The translations under genes and the position numbers were made by a program. Below, piece by piece: positions 14,651 through 27,400 of a stretch of DNA of 64,000 nt. Below the pieces are notes generated by a model, which saw only the letters and a program-made list of their open reading frames with translations, was not told the DNA's origin and ran no database searches. The stretch covers positions 16,050,033 to 16,114,032 of the forward strand of contig NC_135194.1 in the NCBI RefSeq assembly GCF_050948175.1. Direction: 5' to 3'. The DNA is from Xylocopa sonorina (lineage: Eukaryota > Arthropoda > Insecta > Hymenoptera > Apidae). Each line of letters opens with the position of its first letter. Position 1 is the first letter of the stretch.

Positions 14651-17600
14651 TCGCTACTACCGGCTCGTTAACCCGATGGCTGCTAATAGCCCGCGAGATC
14701 GTTTCCACCGAACAGTAGAGAACAGACGAATCACGGCCGCTGGTTATTTATTCGTGCACAGCCCCCGGTAAATCGTGTTCCTCGAACACGCTCGAGAGAT
14801 GTAATCTTATCCAGACGTCCCAGACGTGTGACTTACCGAGCAGCGTCCTGTTACTGGCTCTCCTTGCTCGCAACTAGTGTCACCTTGCGGAAGGAGAGAA
14901 TCCTCCCTGTAGAAGATGCGACCGTGGTCGAACCACCGATCTTACTTAGCAACTACCGCGTACGCGATCAAATTCGAGCGTCGAGCGTTAATTAACGGCG
15001 TCGTCGCGGTTTCCGCCCCGTTGGTGCACCGCTACTCGCGCGCGCGCCCCGTTCTCGTCTGTTATCTCGAGTTTTCATCGCGTCCCAGGCGCCATTTCCG
15101 ACGCGTTCAGACAATGGATTCTAAGTCACTCGATAGACCGTTTTACGGTCACCCGGTGTCTGGGGGCCCCGCATCGGATTAGCCGTCGAACGTAGAACGC
15201 TCGCAGGCGTTCGTCGAGTTAACGCGGCCCCAAGGTATTACCATTGATCGTAAGTTATCGGAGACAGTGCATCGCGGCGGTGTAAACGGCAGTTTTCATT
15301 GACCGGCGTTAAGAGAGTTGCGTATCTGATGGGACCGGAGCCATCGGACTCGTTCGTGGAACGGGTTGACAACGACGCGGCCCGCAGACGTTCTTTATGG
15401 GCGTGTACGTGATCGTAGACGAGCACGCACGAGGACACTCGTAGATATCTACCGACATTCGAACAAAAATAGAATTAACACGGTGCTTAGCATGTGAGGG
15501 CATGTCTGGCGTGTACGAGCCAGGACTATCGATAACCGACTCGGGGTTGACCCCGTGGGGTCACCGCGAGTAGGCGAGGCTCTCCACGGACCAGCGGAAA
15601 AGGAAATCGTGACTACGGTACCTTCCTTCATTCGGGCTTCGTTCAGTCATCGGTTTTTATCAGGCATCTACCACCACCACTCGCTCGTTCTTTCCCCCGT
15701 GCTTGCGATTTTCTCTCGAGAACGTTGGAGAATCGCGCTGAAGCTGTAAAGTCGAGGGCTCATTGCTTGGCGAACGGAACAAAAGTCAGGGCGTGCGTCG
15801 TCGAGACGTCGTTAATTTCCCGCCGTTTGAACAGTTTAACCCGGGCACCCAGGCGTAAGAGGTTTAACGCGATAAGAAGGCTCTGACTCTCCACGGGACG
15901 GCATTTTTTCGCCGCCACCTGTCAGGACCCCGGTCAGGTGTAATTCCGAAATAAGAGCCACGTCTCGAGCGTGCCATTAAAATGACGGGCATGTCTGCGG
16001 CGACGCGAGGCCCCATTCACGACGCCAGACGGGCATCGTTAATCTTGCGTGGGGTCCTCGTTACCCAGAAAACAATCAGGTTCCCGTTCGTCCTGGTAGC
16101 AGCCCGCCCGGGAACCCCTGGGACCCAGGGGACCCATTAAAAACGATAACTCGACTACGTTCTTCCGATTGGCATCTCGCGCGTCCCGTTAGGCCGTAAC
16201 AACCCCTTTTCTCCGCTGGAATCCTCTCGAGCGAGATACGGGACGCGCCAGAATTCCGGTCGAGTCGCGAAACTCGCATCCTCTCGCAGGATTCCACGGG
16301 AACTCGTTTCCGTTTCGAGCTGGCTCGGGCTCTGGTAACGGCGCGCGTGTAATCCGGACAGTTTAAGCACGGTTCCCCCGGTGTATTTCGATGGGGGGAT
16401 GAAACAATAGCCAGGTAGGCGGCACGTTTCGACGGCAGGCCGCCATTGCCCGGGATTATAATAGTTTGCGCAGCTGCTCTTTGCATCCTTAAGCTTTTCC
16501 TCGATCGTTCGCTCCTTCATTAACCGCGATTCCGTTTCGCGTTTAATAACTTGCCGGATGTCGATGACCGCGCAATTACGCGGACGACCGCCGCGCGTGT
16601 GTACGGAGGCGCGGGCAGACATTGAAAAATCCGTCGGGACGTTTTATGGTCGATTACTCGGCGCAAAGTAACGACGCTCCGGTACGTATCTCGTCGGAGA
16701 AAGGCTTGCGGTAACGGGCGCCGCCCGAATTATACGAGCCGGGACTACGGCTGCGCTTTTAAAGCTTTCGCGATAACTAATGGCACCGGGGCATAAATAG
16801 CGGCCCGATAGAAAACGATTCTGGTCACAGTGAAACGCTTCGAAGGGGATCGTCATCGGCGCGTACCCTCCGCCTTTGCCTCGAATCATCGCGCAACTTT
16901 GTTAACGCGTTCACCACCGCCGATACCCGCGAGGAAGACGAAACCAGTCGCGTCTCGAGTTGCCGGGCCGCGCGTTAATTATCCTCTGAAGTTTCTACGG
17001 GATGATTGGCAGAATCGTGAACGTTAATAACAACAACGAAAGCTAGTCACGTGAAACCTACCCGACCGGCCATTCATCAAGCGGAGAGTCATTCGATTTC
17101 CCCGGTGGCTTCCCTCGCGCGGACCAACGCAGCCATCAGTCGCCGCGGGACCGAGAGCAAACAAGCGTCACGCGATGCGAGAAATCGGGTTAGAAAATCG
17201 AACGCGTTCGCGTCGTCTAGCTAAGGAAAAACTTGAGACCATTATTCTCCAATCCCGTCCTCGGTTTCCTGGTTAACGAGTTCGAGCTGTTTCGTTCAAA
17301 TCGTAACTCGTCGCAAGCCCTGGCAAGCCGGGCGCCAATTATTCCTCGGGATTTCGTAAATGGCCGTGATTTATCGCAAGCTCGGTGAAAAGCGGCGGAG
17401 TGCGCGCGTAGGTGGCTTTTATGTCGTTCGCTTTGTTGCGATGGTACCTGGCAGACGCGTGATGTAACGCGAAACTCGAAACGCGTCGCAGAAGCCTGGT
17501 CGACCGGGGGCTTCTGGACGTTGCCGTAGGCGCCCAAAATCGGCGTCGACGCGCGCTACGTTTCTCGAGAAGGTCTTAACGATCGACAGCCGTTAACCCA

Positions 17601-20600
17601 GTTCATTTTCCGGTGGCGAGCGCTGGGAACCAGCAGAAGATTGTAAATCAGCGTATTTTCGGTACCGCGGAAGCGACGGTTGCCTCCTTGGTATTAATAT
17701 ACCGAAAGTTGCGCCGTTGCGTTTAGTCGCGCATCCGCGTGCGCGAATCCGTGTGTGCGCGCCTGGAGGTTGCAACAAGAAACGCGGGGGTACGCGTACG
17801 AGCCGGATTTGACACTCAGCCAAACACACGACGCTGGCTGTGAAATCGATTCGTATTCGGGGACCGAAAAATTGTCCTGCTCTCGCCACAGAGTTACGTT
17901 TCGTGAACCTTTGAGGACAGACGCACGGGGTGCGACTCGCTTCCCTCCGCAGGTAGCGGCAAGGGGTGCCCGCGATAATTATAGAGACTAACTGGAGCAC
18001 GTCGTCGCGCCAGGGACTCGTTTCTGACTGGTCTAAACGGGGCAAGGGTTTTTCCATCGTGCCTTTCTTCTGTCTGTCCGTCTGTCGGCGCGTTTTTTCG
18101 AACCTCGTAGCCTTGATCGGTTGCAATCGAGGCCAGGCTTTCGTTTAATCGTTCGATAACCGATATGACAGTTGAAATAGCGTTGCGCGAGCGGCACCAG
18201 GGGATAAGATTGCTCGCATTCCGTGGCACGGTATCGGACAACGGTGTAACGAAAAGAGCCCGCTGTATTTCATGAAATTTATAGCCTTCTCCCTGTAGCA
18301 ATGACCCCCAGCGGACCTGGACCTGTACATTCATCACAATCGGTTCTCGCCGCTGATTGGCCGGGGTTCTCGCGTGGGTGCGCGACTAAACGATACACCG
18401 AGCGATTCCTGACAGGATAAAGGTACACGTTAGAAAGTATGTACGTACGTACGTACCAGTTCGTCGACGCGCAATTAACGTTTTCGCGTTCCCCGCCCCT
18501 ACAGACTTTTTTGCTCTCCGTCCGACTGTTTGGTAAATGGTCCACTGTTCGCGTCCCCCGCTGAAGAGCGTGGCCAGAGAAACCGAACGTTTTACGACCG
18601 GCAATCAAACTGGCCCGCGAGTGTCGTTTGGACGCGTCTCGCGAGGGACACTCGAAAGATTACGTCGCGCACGGCTTATGAAACGCTCGCTCGCTCGTTT
18701 ATCACGTCGCCGCGTTTAAGCCTCCGCGAGACATTGGTCCCGCCTCTGCGGACAGAAATACGCGGGTTCCCGCGATCGCGAGGCTTGAAACTCGCCGCTA
18801 CCGAATCGTGGACAAAAGGGAGCTTCTGAGCGGTCGCGGTGGACAGCGGTGAGTAAAGTCAGCTGGTCACGCCTCGGGACATCGACTCGACGACTCTAAC
18901 GTGAACGTCGATTCGCGAAGACCTAAGAGACCGAGAGTCGACTACGAGAACTCGCGCCAACGTCGCGTTTCAGAGCTGAAAATGCAAATTGCATCGACGA
19001 CTTTGTCGCGCTTCGCTGTCGGCAATTACGCGGTTTATATACCGGCGATAACTTTTACAATCGTCGCGGCGAGACGCACCGCGAATGCGTGATAATCCTT
19101 TAACGAGCTACGCCCATATTTTTTCTCCACGCGAAGCTTCCGGTACTTGGCGCGCGTGGCCTCGCGAAAGCAGTTTCGGTACGCGATTCGCATGCACGCT
19201 GAAGTATAACGCTAGCGCGACGATTCGAGCGGCTCGATCGCACAGATGCCCCGCTAGATTGTTTAGGAATGTAGTTCAATCTAATCCACGGGCCCGCGGA
19301 TTGCTTCCAGTAGGAATGCAATAGATCCATCAGGATTAATTGATTCATTAAGATCGCTGGTGAAGTTTAACGACTCGCATCGAACCGAACATTCGTCAAT
19401 GAAGATCTATGGCCGTGTCTGCTCGTACGCGGAGGGAGCTCGTCCGTCTATCGATTCCTCGAAGCCGAACCGCATCGCCGCGATGCTAACTTTCGACTCG
19501 AGTCGTGGGTCGGTTGATTTTCAATTTTCCACATCGTCCTGCGACGACGTCACTCGTTCGAACGCAATGCCACCGCGGCGTTAGCTATCGAGTTCCATTC
19601 GTCGCAAAAACTATCTTAATTACCATTCAGGTACGTCACAAGTGTTATCCGTTGTACACTTTCTTTAATAACCGCTTGTCGAATGTTTGCGGAATATTCG
19701 CGAGTCGTACGTTCGTTCCAAGTTTCCAGCTGCGTTCCTTTTTTTTCCCCCCAAGTTTTACGCAACCGATTGCAAGAGTTACCTCGAGACGTCCTCGTTT
19801 ATCACGTCGCTCGAGACAAGTCGCGATCAACGGAACGTCGTTACCGGTTAAATCGACGGGATCGCTCGGTGGTTTCGCGTCAAGGGAATCGGGTCATTTT
19901 CGTCATTCGTCTCGCGACATTGTGCGTTATTCGTACGAATTAATAACCCAGAGGTGTCCCGCCAGCGGTTGAACTCGCGATCGAGGATTTCGCAACGTGC
20001 CAGTTGCGTCGATCGCGCGCCGAAAAGTACGTTACATCAGACTGGATCGGAAACGAGGAAGGGAAACGAACGGACCACCTGTAATCACGGGCAAACTATC
20101 AGGTTTAAACTGAATTAGCATACGCGCGACCTACTGCTGATTGCGAAAGCCCGACTACCGGTTTGCGAAACGAAGCTCTACGGGCCACGAACGGGCCCTT
20201 TGTCGGCTCGAACGGGAACGATTCGCCGATTTCTTTCGAGCGTTCAGCGAGCGCGAGCCTCGCGTCCCGTCGAGCTCGATCGTCTCGCGGTCGCACGCTC
20301 GGAACGGGTTTCGCGTCGGCGAGGACACGCGCGAGGAATTGCGAGGGGGCCCCTCGAGCCCGCGCATCGACGACAATCAAGCGTAATGCACAAGTAGAAG
20401 AACCAATAATTTGCCAGGGATCGATTTCGTGGCTAAATATAGCGTGCGCGCGGTTAGCGTTTGATACGCTCTGGACCACCGTGGACGAAGGCGCGTGTCG
20501 TTCGGGAAGGGTGCGTCGACGAAGAAGCGGAAATCGACGAGCGCTCGCGAAAGGATCGTTTGGCGTTTCGCGGTTGCACCGTGTACGGTGAACTACACCT

Positions 20601-21239
20601 CGATAAATTCTGACACTCGATCGGACGCGGTCGCAGAGGCTGACCAGAGACAGGGAAAAATATTTTCACCGACATTCCGTTCGTACACGTGGACTACTCG
20701 TTTTCCGTGACACTAATGGGCAGGCAGGAGAGCCGAGAAATTTGCGCGAATAATTTTCTTTTCCATTCTACTCCTTTTTTCTTTTTTTTATTTGTTCCTT
20801 CTGACTCGTACCAGATATACGTGTTTTTTCTGCAGCCGTCGAATTCGCGGCGCGCAGATAACGTCGACGTTCATTAACCGAGCTGCTAGCCAACTAGCAA
20901 TAAAACTCGGACAGAGTCGAATCGTTGGAGATCTGCGTTTTGATATCGGCAAATGGTTTGTCGCGTAAATCATGCTCGGGATACCGGGACTCTTTGACTT
21001 CTCGCTAATAAATTCCCCGGCAAATACACTTTACACGATTAATGGTACTTTCTCCTCGGCGATAAAGTCTTCCTCGTTGGCTCGCGGCATCCACCGTCCC
21101 ACCGATCCCTCTCTACGCCGATTTATCTACCTTGGAACGAGCGAACGTTCGCGGGATCGTAGCTACGTTCGATCAAGCAAACGAGGAATGCAGGCGACGC
21201 GAACGGCAATTTGCATGGGCGCTTGGTGGATCGACTCAC

Positions 21240-21472
21240 GTAGAAGGAGAGCTGGACGCGGTGCGAGTGCTTGGGCACGCAGGTGAGCGCTTCCGATCTG
21301 CAGCATCCGGTGTCGTCCGAGCACCTGTGCAGGATGGCGCAGTGTGGAATGTAGGTGGTAGACGGGCTCGGGTAGATGTCGCGAACAGGGATCACCCGAG
21401 GCCGTGGCCACTGGCAGCTGCCCTCTCGCAGCACTTTGCTCGCGTGCTGAAGAGCCTCTTGGATTTCCGCAG
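21240..21472 (-). CDS. Pvf-like gene, PDGF/VEGF cystine-knot exon
   Basis: Acceptor TGTTTCAG precedes 21472; the donor is TAC|GTGAGT at 21239. After a short helix-like lead (AEIQEALQHASKVLREG) comes C..PRPRVIPV, then TTYIPHCAILHRC, SDDTGCC and EALTCVPK. This is the family signature P.C..L.RC..GCC....L.CVP. Both cysteines of the pair that cross-links VEGF dimers (equivalents of C51 and C60) are present. The exon ends in phase 0 at VQLSFY, where the next beta strand and the final CxC should follow. Confidence 0.9.
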
Positions 21473-24400
21473 CTGAAACAGAATCGCGCGGATTAGCCTG
21501 GGAGAGACGCGAGGACTTTCCGTCGACTCTAATCGCTTTCTACGCGTTTCACGGACCGTCGATAATTATGCCGCGACGAGGATCCGCGGCAATTTGTACG
21601 GGCCAGCACGACGGAAACCGTGTACCGCGTGTATTGTGCCTCGAAATCGATAAATCGCCGCGAGAAGCGGTAGCTGACGCGTCTCGCGGCGCAGCCGGAG
21701 GAGGAACGCGTCCGTCGACGTTAATGCGCGTTTCACTGCCCGATCCTGGCTTGATATTAAGATATAAACGCGCGTTAATCGGCGCATAAATAAAGCCAGC
21801 CTCGCGTCTCTGGTACGCGGTTACGTATCCACGGGGCAAGAGATTCATCGGTCCGGTCACGACGAACCGTGCGGGTATTTTTAGCGAAACGGTCTAACAA
21901 AGTTTTCCCGTACGTCGTCCAGACGATTGTAAATTAGAAGTTTATGGACCGTCCGGCGGTGCAGCCCGGGTCGCGTCGATCCAGCGGGGTTAATCGTGTC
22001 AAGTTCGGTGTAACGCGGTTCAAGCTGCGTCGTTGGTACCGCGCTTCGTATCTAATCGAAAATTGCGACCGATCGGTGAACCCGGAGGCGATCGGGAATT
22101 CCACTGACGCATCGCTCCACTCGGCGTTCATTAAACTATCGTTTGTCAGCGAACGCGGGTACGACGGGGCGAGGGTTGCGCGAAATTGCAACCAACCACT
22201 CAAGGCTGCGCTTCGAGGAAGACTTTGCGTCATTCGTTCTCTCTCCGTTCGCTTCGGGGAGCAGGAGAAAATTGCGTGGTTTTGGCAAGCGTGGATGAAA
22301 CGAACGATCGCGATAGGAAACGGAAAGGGGGTGGGACGGATGGTGAAGCGGATGGGGCGCGGAAGCGCGATTAAAACCGCTCGGGGCGAGAGAGGTTTCG
22401 GAAATGTCCCCGCGGACGGTGGAATTATTTTCTCTCGCGGCAATCTTCGCCGGCGATCTGGCTGTATGCTAATTCGGAACGTAGGCGTTACTCTCGCCAC
22501 GACTGCACTGACACGAGATTATATCGGCGGGTTTACAATAGAGGCACGACCGTCAGGGAAGCTGAAGTATGCTCGCCTCGCCGAACATCCCGTATTCAAA
22601 CGTATTCCGGAATGTATTATAAAGAGAAAGGGATTAGATCTGATTGTCCGTGATTTTTCTCTCGCTCTCGACCCTGTTCCGTTTCCTACCTAACGAACCT
22701 GTCCCAGCCGCGAATTCCCGGATTCCGATTAATCGGATCGCCGGCGAAAGTCGAACGTTCTTAATTGGCCGGCGGGATTTTTCGATACGCCGCGAACAAT
22801 GCCGATCGAGCGAGTAATCGCCGGACAGCGTGTCCGAAGCGGCGGCAAATCGATTCGAGCGCCTCGATGCGAATTAACACGCCGTGTAGGGGGTGGCGGG
22901 GGCGCGCGCGTGCACCAGCGGCCGTAGTTGCGGCAACCGCACTCGCTACGGTGCAATCGTTGTCGTTAATTTACATATTAATAGGCTGTTTGGCATTCCG
23001 TTTACCCCGGTTACGCGATCGACCGTTGCTAGGAAGAGCCGTTGTGTGTACCGTCACGAAAAGTGAACACCCGGTTGTGCAATTCGACGCGTCGTTCGAG
23101 AAGGTGCGACGCCTTCTAATCGTGAGAGGCAACGAAATCGATGATGTCCTCCCGGTATTCGCGTTCGAGAAATAATTGGCATCGCCTTGACGGAACGCGA
23201 ACGGAAGACCACCGTCGTTGACTTAATGACGATTAATAACGATGCAGCTATTAGAAGGAGGGGGAGAGAGAGAGAGGGACGAGACAGGTGCAGTTTCGAG
23301 GGCACCCCGCAAATATTTGCATAAATCGTCGGGATGGAATCTCGATTACGGTGCGGTTGCCGGGGCAAACTTTTTCTCCGCGTATACTTTCTTTTTTCGC
23401 CGATCGAGCCATCCAACTGTGGCACACAGATCGAAGCCAACTTACTCTTCCCGTTCTTATTGTACTGCTGCATGTTGCTTCTGGTTTCTTTTACGCTCTC
23501 TCGATTGCCCAGAGTCTGCCACTTGTGAACGCTGTGCGCCGACATCGGGGGATAGTCGTTTTTCGACTGATACCCGTTGTACTGGGGTCCCGTGTTCCTA
23601 CCCTCGTACGACCTTGGATCCCGGTAATCGTAATTCTGCGTGACCACAGGTCTAGGCGTGGTAGTCGTGCTGGTGGTGGTGGTCGGAGTAGTGGTGCTGC
23701 TCGTGGTGCTCCTCGGCGTCGTCGTCACGGTGGTTGCGGCTGGTGTTTCCTCCTCTTCCTCGTCGTCGTTGTACTCCTGAAGACGAAGAAAGAAATCTTG
23801 ATGAATTTTACCCGTAACATTCGGCACGGAATATTATCTAGAGAAGATTAGCTCGCGCGATAGCTCGTCGCAGTGGGGTCGAACGAATCCGAGAAGGGAT
23901 ACAAATCCCCACCGGGGATCTCTTTTATTTTGCGAGCGTCCCTGGGTGGGCCAACGCGCCCGCTCCCTTCGTTGTAGATCGCGAGATTTTCACCCGGAGA
24001 TACGGTTAATACGCGAATCTGCATCTCATCGGTAGCCACCTCCGGAAGGAGAACAGAGACCTGCTTAATCGCAGCCTGCAACATCTGGATCGTTTGATCT
24101 CGAGCCGCTTAATAGAAACAGTCCCCGCTCCCGCTACAGCAACGCGCAACACGGGGGAGAATTTTCACCGTCGAGATGCTCCCGTTCACGGTCGACACTT
24201 CGCGCGCGGCTGCCAGCTGCGAGGCTCTCGTCGATGGACACTCGAAACTCGTGGCCGTCTGTCGGTTCTTGTTCGCGTGCCTTTCGTTTTATGCCCACTC
24301 GCACTCTCGCGATCCCATTCAGAGACGCGGCTTTTTACCCGCGCTCTTCGGAACCTCCGCGGTCCGATTACGGTGATAGAAAAAACGCCACCCTCCCCGT

Positions 24401-27400
24401 CGATACGCCCGGCCACTCGAGCATCATTTTCAACGCTTTAACGCGGCTTCGAACAATTCGCAGCCTTTTACCATCGCTCTCACCAGCCAACAATGCGCCT
24501 TAAATCTCTCCGCTCTGTCTCTCTGCGCCAGGAGGTAACAGAGTAATTGAATAGAAACGGTTCGAAGGCAAACGAACGGGCTGTCTGTTTTCACTTATCC
24601 CTCGGCGAGGCGGCTTCGATCTGATAGCGGCGTCTCGAGTCTGATGGGGGGTAAAACTCGAAATAATTTATCAGCGACCGGACAAAGCCGGCTGGAATTA
24701 ACTTGTCTGGCGCCGAACGCGTTCACAATACGAGCAATTACTCGAAAACCGATGTATCGTTCGTTATGCAACGCCGTTTATCGTTGTCCCCCCGATTGTC
24801 GTGTTTTAATACGCGCGTGATTCACGTGCCGAGGAATGTTTCGCGTTGCGAGAGGAAAACGCTCGAGCCACTTTGATCGAGCCACGGCGCTTCGCGTTCT
24901 TCTCGAATGTTTCAAAGCTACCGCGGTCTGGTGTACGAGGGAGATTAAAATATATAGGGTTGTCTTGTGCTCGCTTTGATCTTCGATCGCGGAAACCGGA
25001 CTAGGCCAGCAATAAATTGGAACGATCCGCGGCGCGCTATCGTTAAAAACCTTGAAGGGATCGGGGTCAGCGAGAGATCAGCCGTGGCTCGAATTTAAAC
25101 CCAGCCATCCTCGCTTACCGTGAATCTCGCTTTTAGATACGACGCCTGCATCTGTCTTATATATCTCTCGTGCACTTTCACCAGTTCCCGTGAAACCAAT
25201 GAAAATCGTATCACGGAATCTCTCGCGATCCCTCTCTCGCGTCCCCTTCGCGGATTTTCGCGCTCGTCGAGCATCGCGTTACGAACCATGAATCGTATCT
25301 AGTGTGTCCGTCTGTCCGATTAGATACCACTCGCTGTCGGAGTAATTACGTCCGAACGTAAACGCTGACGATAAACGCCGGTTAAGAGGAGGAGAATCGA
25401 TTTCGAGGAATCGAACGTCCACGTTTTACGACCAGCTCGATGTCAAGGGTCATCGAGACGAGCATCTCGAAACGTCGCGAACAGATGCGCGAAAATTCAC
25501 TGGGGAAAAAATCCAAAGTCTCGCGGTGATACCTCGTCCACGTTCGCTGTTAACCGATCGATCGTTCGGAAAGGTTTCACCGCCGGTCGTGAAACAATCG
25601 ACGACCAACTCGTAATACCCCGTTAAAACCATAGGTACCGGTGGTACCATTGTAAACCCAGGGACCACACGTCACGAAACGAAAGCCGTTCCTCCGGCTG
25701 CTCGACGATGATTAATCGATTCCGTAGCCGAGCTGGTGTCACGGAAACATTATGCTCGCGTATCGCGCGCCGCCGCGTTTTCGACGATTTATCGGCGCGC
25801 TCGGTTCCTGCGATTCCGTCGATTGATTTACGCGAGCGAGCACCGCTTCGCGGGTCGCTCGCGAGGGTGGACGGGAGGGCGAGCGGTCGATTAAATGGAA
25901 AATCGTTTCGCGGCGATCGAAACGGCGCAGAGATCACGAGGAGAGATCGGGTTCGTTTATATGCACGCGGTGTACGGGTGCAGGACCGAGCGGCGGTCGT
26001 TAAGTGCATTATCGTGCATTGTCTTCGCGCCGCTATAAAATATTAGACGCGCGTACGTCCCGTAAGAGTAGAAAAAGAAAAAGATCCCGGTGTGTTGTCA
26101 CGACTCGGAGAAAAACAGCGCGAACGATTGCGTCGCGCGACTCGGACCGTCCGACCTCCGGCATCCGGCAGTCGGGTACCACTTGTCCACCTTTTATAAC
26201 TGAAAGCTGTCGCGACAAGCGAATTGAACGGTGTTGCGTCCTTATTAGCGCCATTATAGACGTCGTGTGTTAATTATTCAAATTCAGGCTTTCGTAACGT
26301 TCACCGTAAACGCTTGTGCAGAGTCCGGAGGGATTTACGATAGCGCGAAGAGCGACTCGTTGCAAAATGATCGACCGGTCCGCGAGGCTGGCAGTAAAAA
26401 AGTCCGGTTTCGGGGAACGAAAGAAAGGGAGGAATTTGGTTCGCGGCAACGACGGCTCTTTCACGGTGGTGCAGAACAACCTTTTCGAGTCGGACGGTAC
26501 CGGGCGTTCCCTGTAAAAAAAAGAGATGAGAAACACTGGAAGCGCCCTTAAACGCAGCTTACGCGCCGTGGCGACCGTCAAGAACCATTGCTGCACTTGG
26601 GCTGCACCTCCTGTTATTAAATATCGGGGGCCCGGGCATCGTTCGACCGTTGGACCACCCAACAGACCTAGTCCGGTGGTCCACTTGAATCTCCTGCGAG
26701 AAGCCTATCATTAATATTATGGAAATCTGGGTCACGTATTTTCGCGTTAGTCACGTCGTTCCGTAGGAGCCGTCGAAAACGAGCGGAAACCCGTCTTCCT
26801 TTATCCGTTGATCGGTGACCATCCTAATTTAGTCCAACATTCGCCACTGCCAAAACAACGTTCTCTTTCACCGTTTACGAGGTTTACCCGCGATATCGAG
26901 TCGCGCGCTTGGCAAACTTCTCTCGATTTATATCCGGCCTTTACGTCACCGGATAGGCGAACTCGGAACCCCGGCGATAGAGTCTCTCTCGTTTTCACGT
27001 TCGTATCCGTGACGCGTTACGAAAGCAGCCGAGTCGAGGTGGGGGACTAATATTCGCGAGTCGATTTACGCGGTAACGAAGCGGAAAGCCAGACGGGAGA
27101 GGCGAGCGAGAGACGCGAGGCGAGAAGACGACCGCTGTCTTTCACTCCTCGGTATTTTTAAACTACGCGAGATACCGTGGAGAAGATATTAGGAGAGGGA
27201 GCCAGCGGAAAAATGCAGAATGTACCACCGCCGGTGGAGGCGAACGCGGCGGGGACTCGGCGTGTGTGATCCCCATACAAATCGCAGGTTCACCGTTCCG
27301 AGAAAGGGATCGACCGGCTGCCAGGCTGTCTACCAGTCGCGAGTCGGCTGGTATTCAGCATGGGAGACCATAAACCGACCACGACGATCGTCATTGATAA

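Larger units (their letters stand above)
1..21239. other. No supported gene; intron or 3' flank of the Pvf-like gene
   Basis: The remaining exon of the Pvf-like gene should lie here or left of the window, but I could not find an N-H-T-x-C-x-C type end on the minus strand. Open frames on both strands are rich in Arg and Ser, lack domains and look like chance frames in CpG-rich DNA. Identifiable content is limited to simple repeats, a 20-bp palindrome at 14631-14650 and an inverted pair of CACCTG E-boxes at 15916-15940. Confidence 0.5.

Noticed and set aside
17890..17995. Minus-strand stretch reading SRTPCVCPQRFTKRN as a possible CxC end of the PDGF/VEGF domain
   Set aside because: The upstream acceptor (GTGCTCCAG) lacks a pyrimidine tract, an extra cysteine precedes it, and the beta-strand residues expected before CxC are absent.
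18438..18455. GTAC tetranucleotide run
   Set aside because: It is only about four units long, so it is a short simple repeat without further significance.
21944..22693. 249-codon plus-strand frame
   Set aside because: It lies antisense within intron 2 of the Pvf-like gene and has no recognisable domain or codon-like order.
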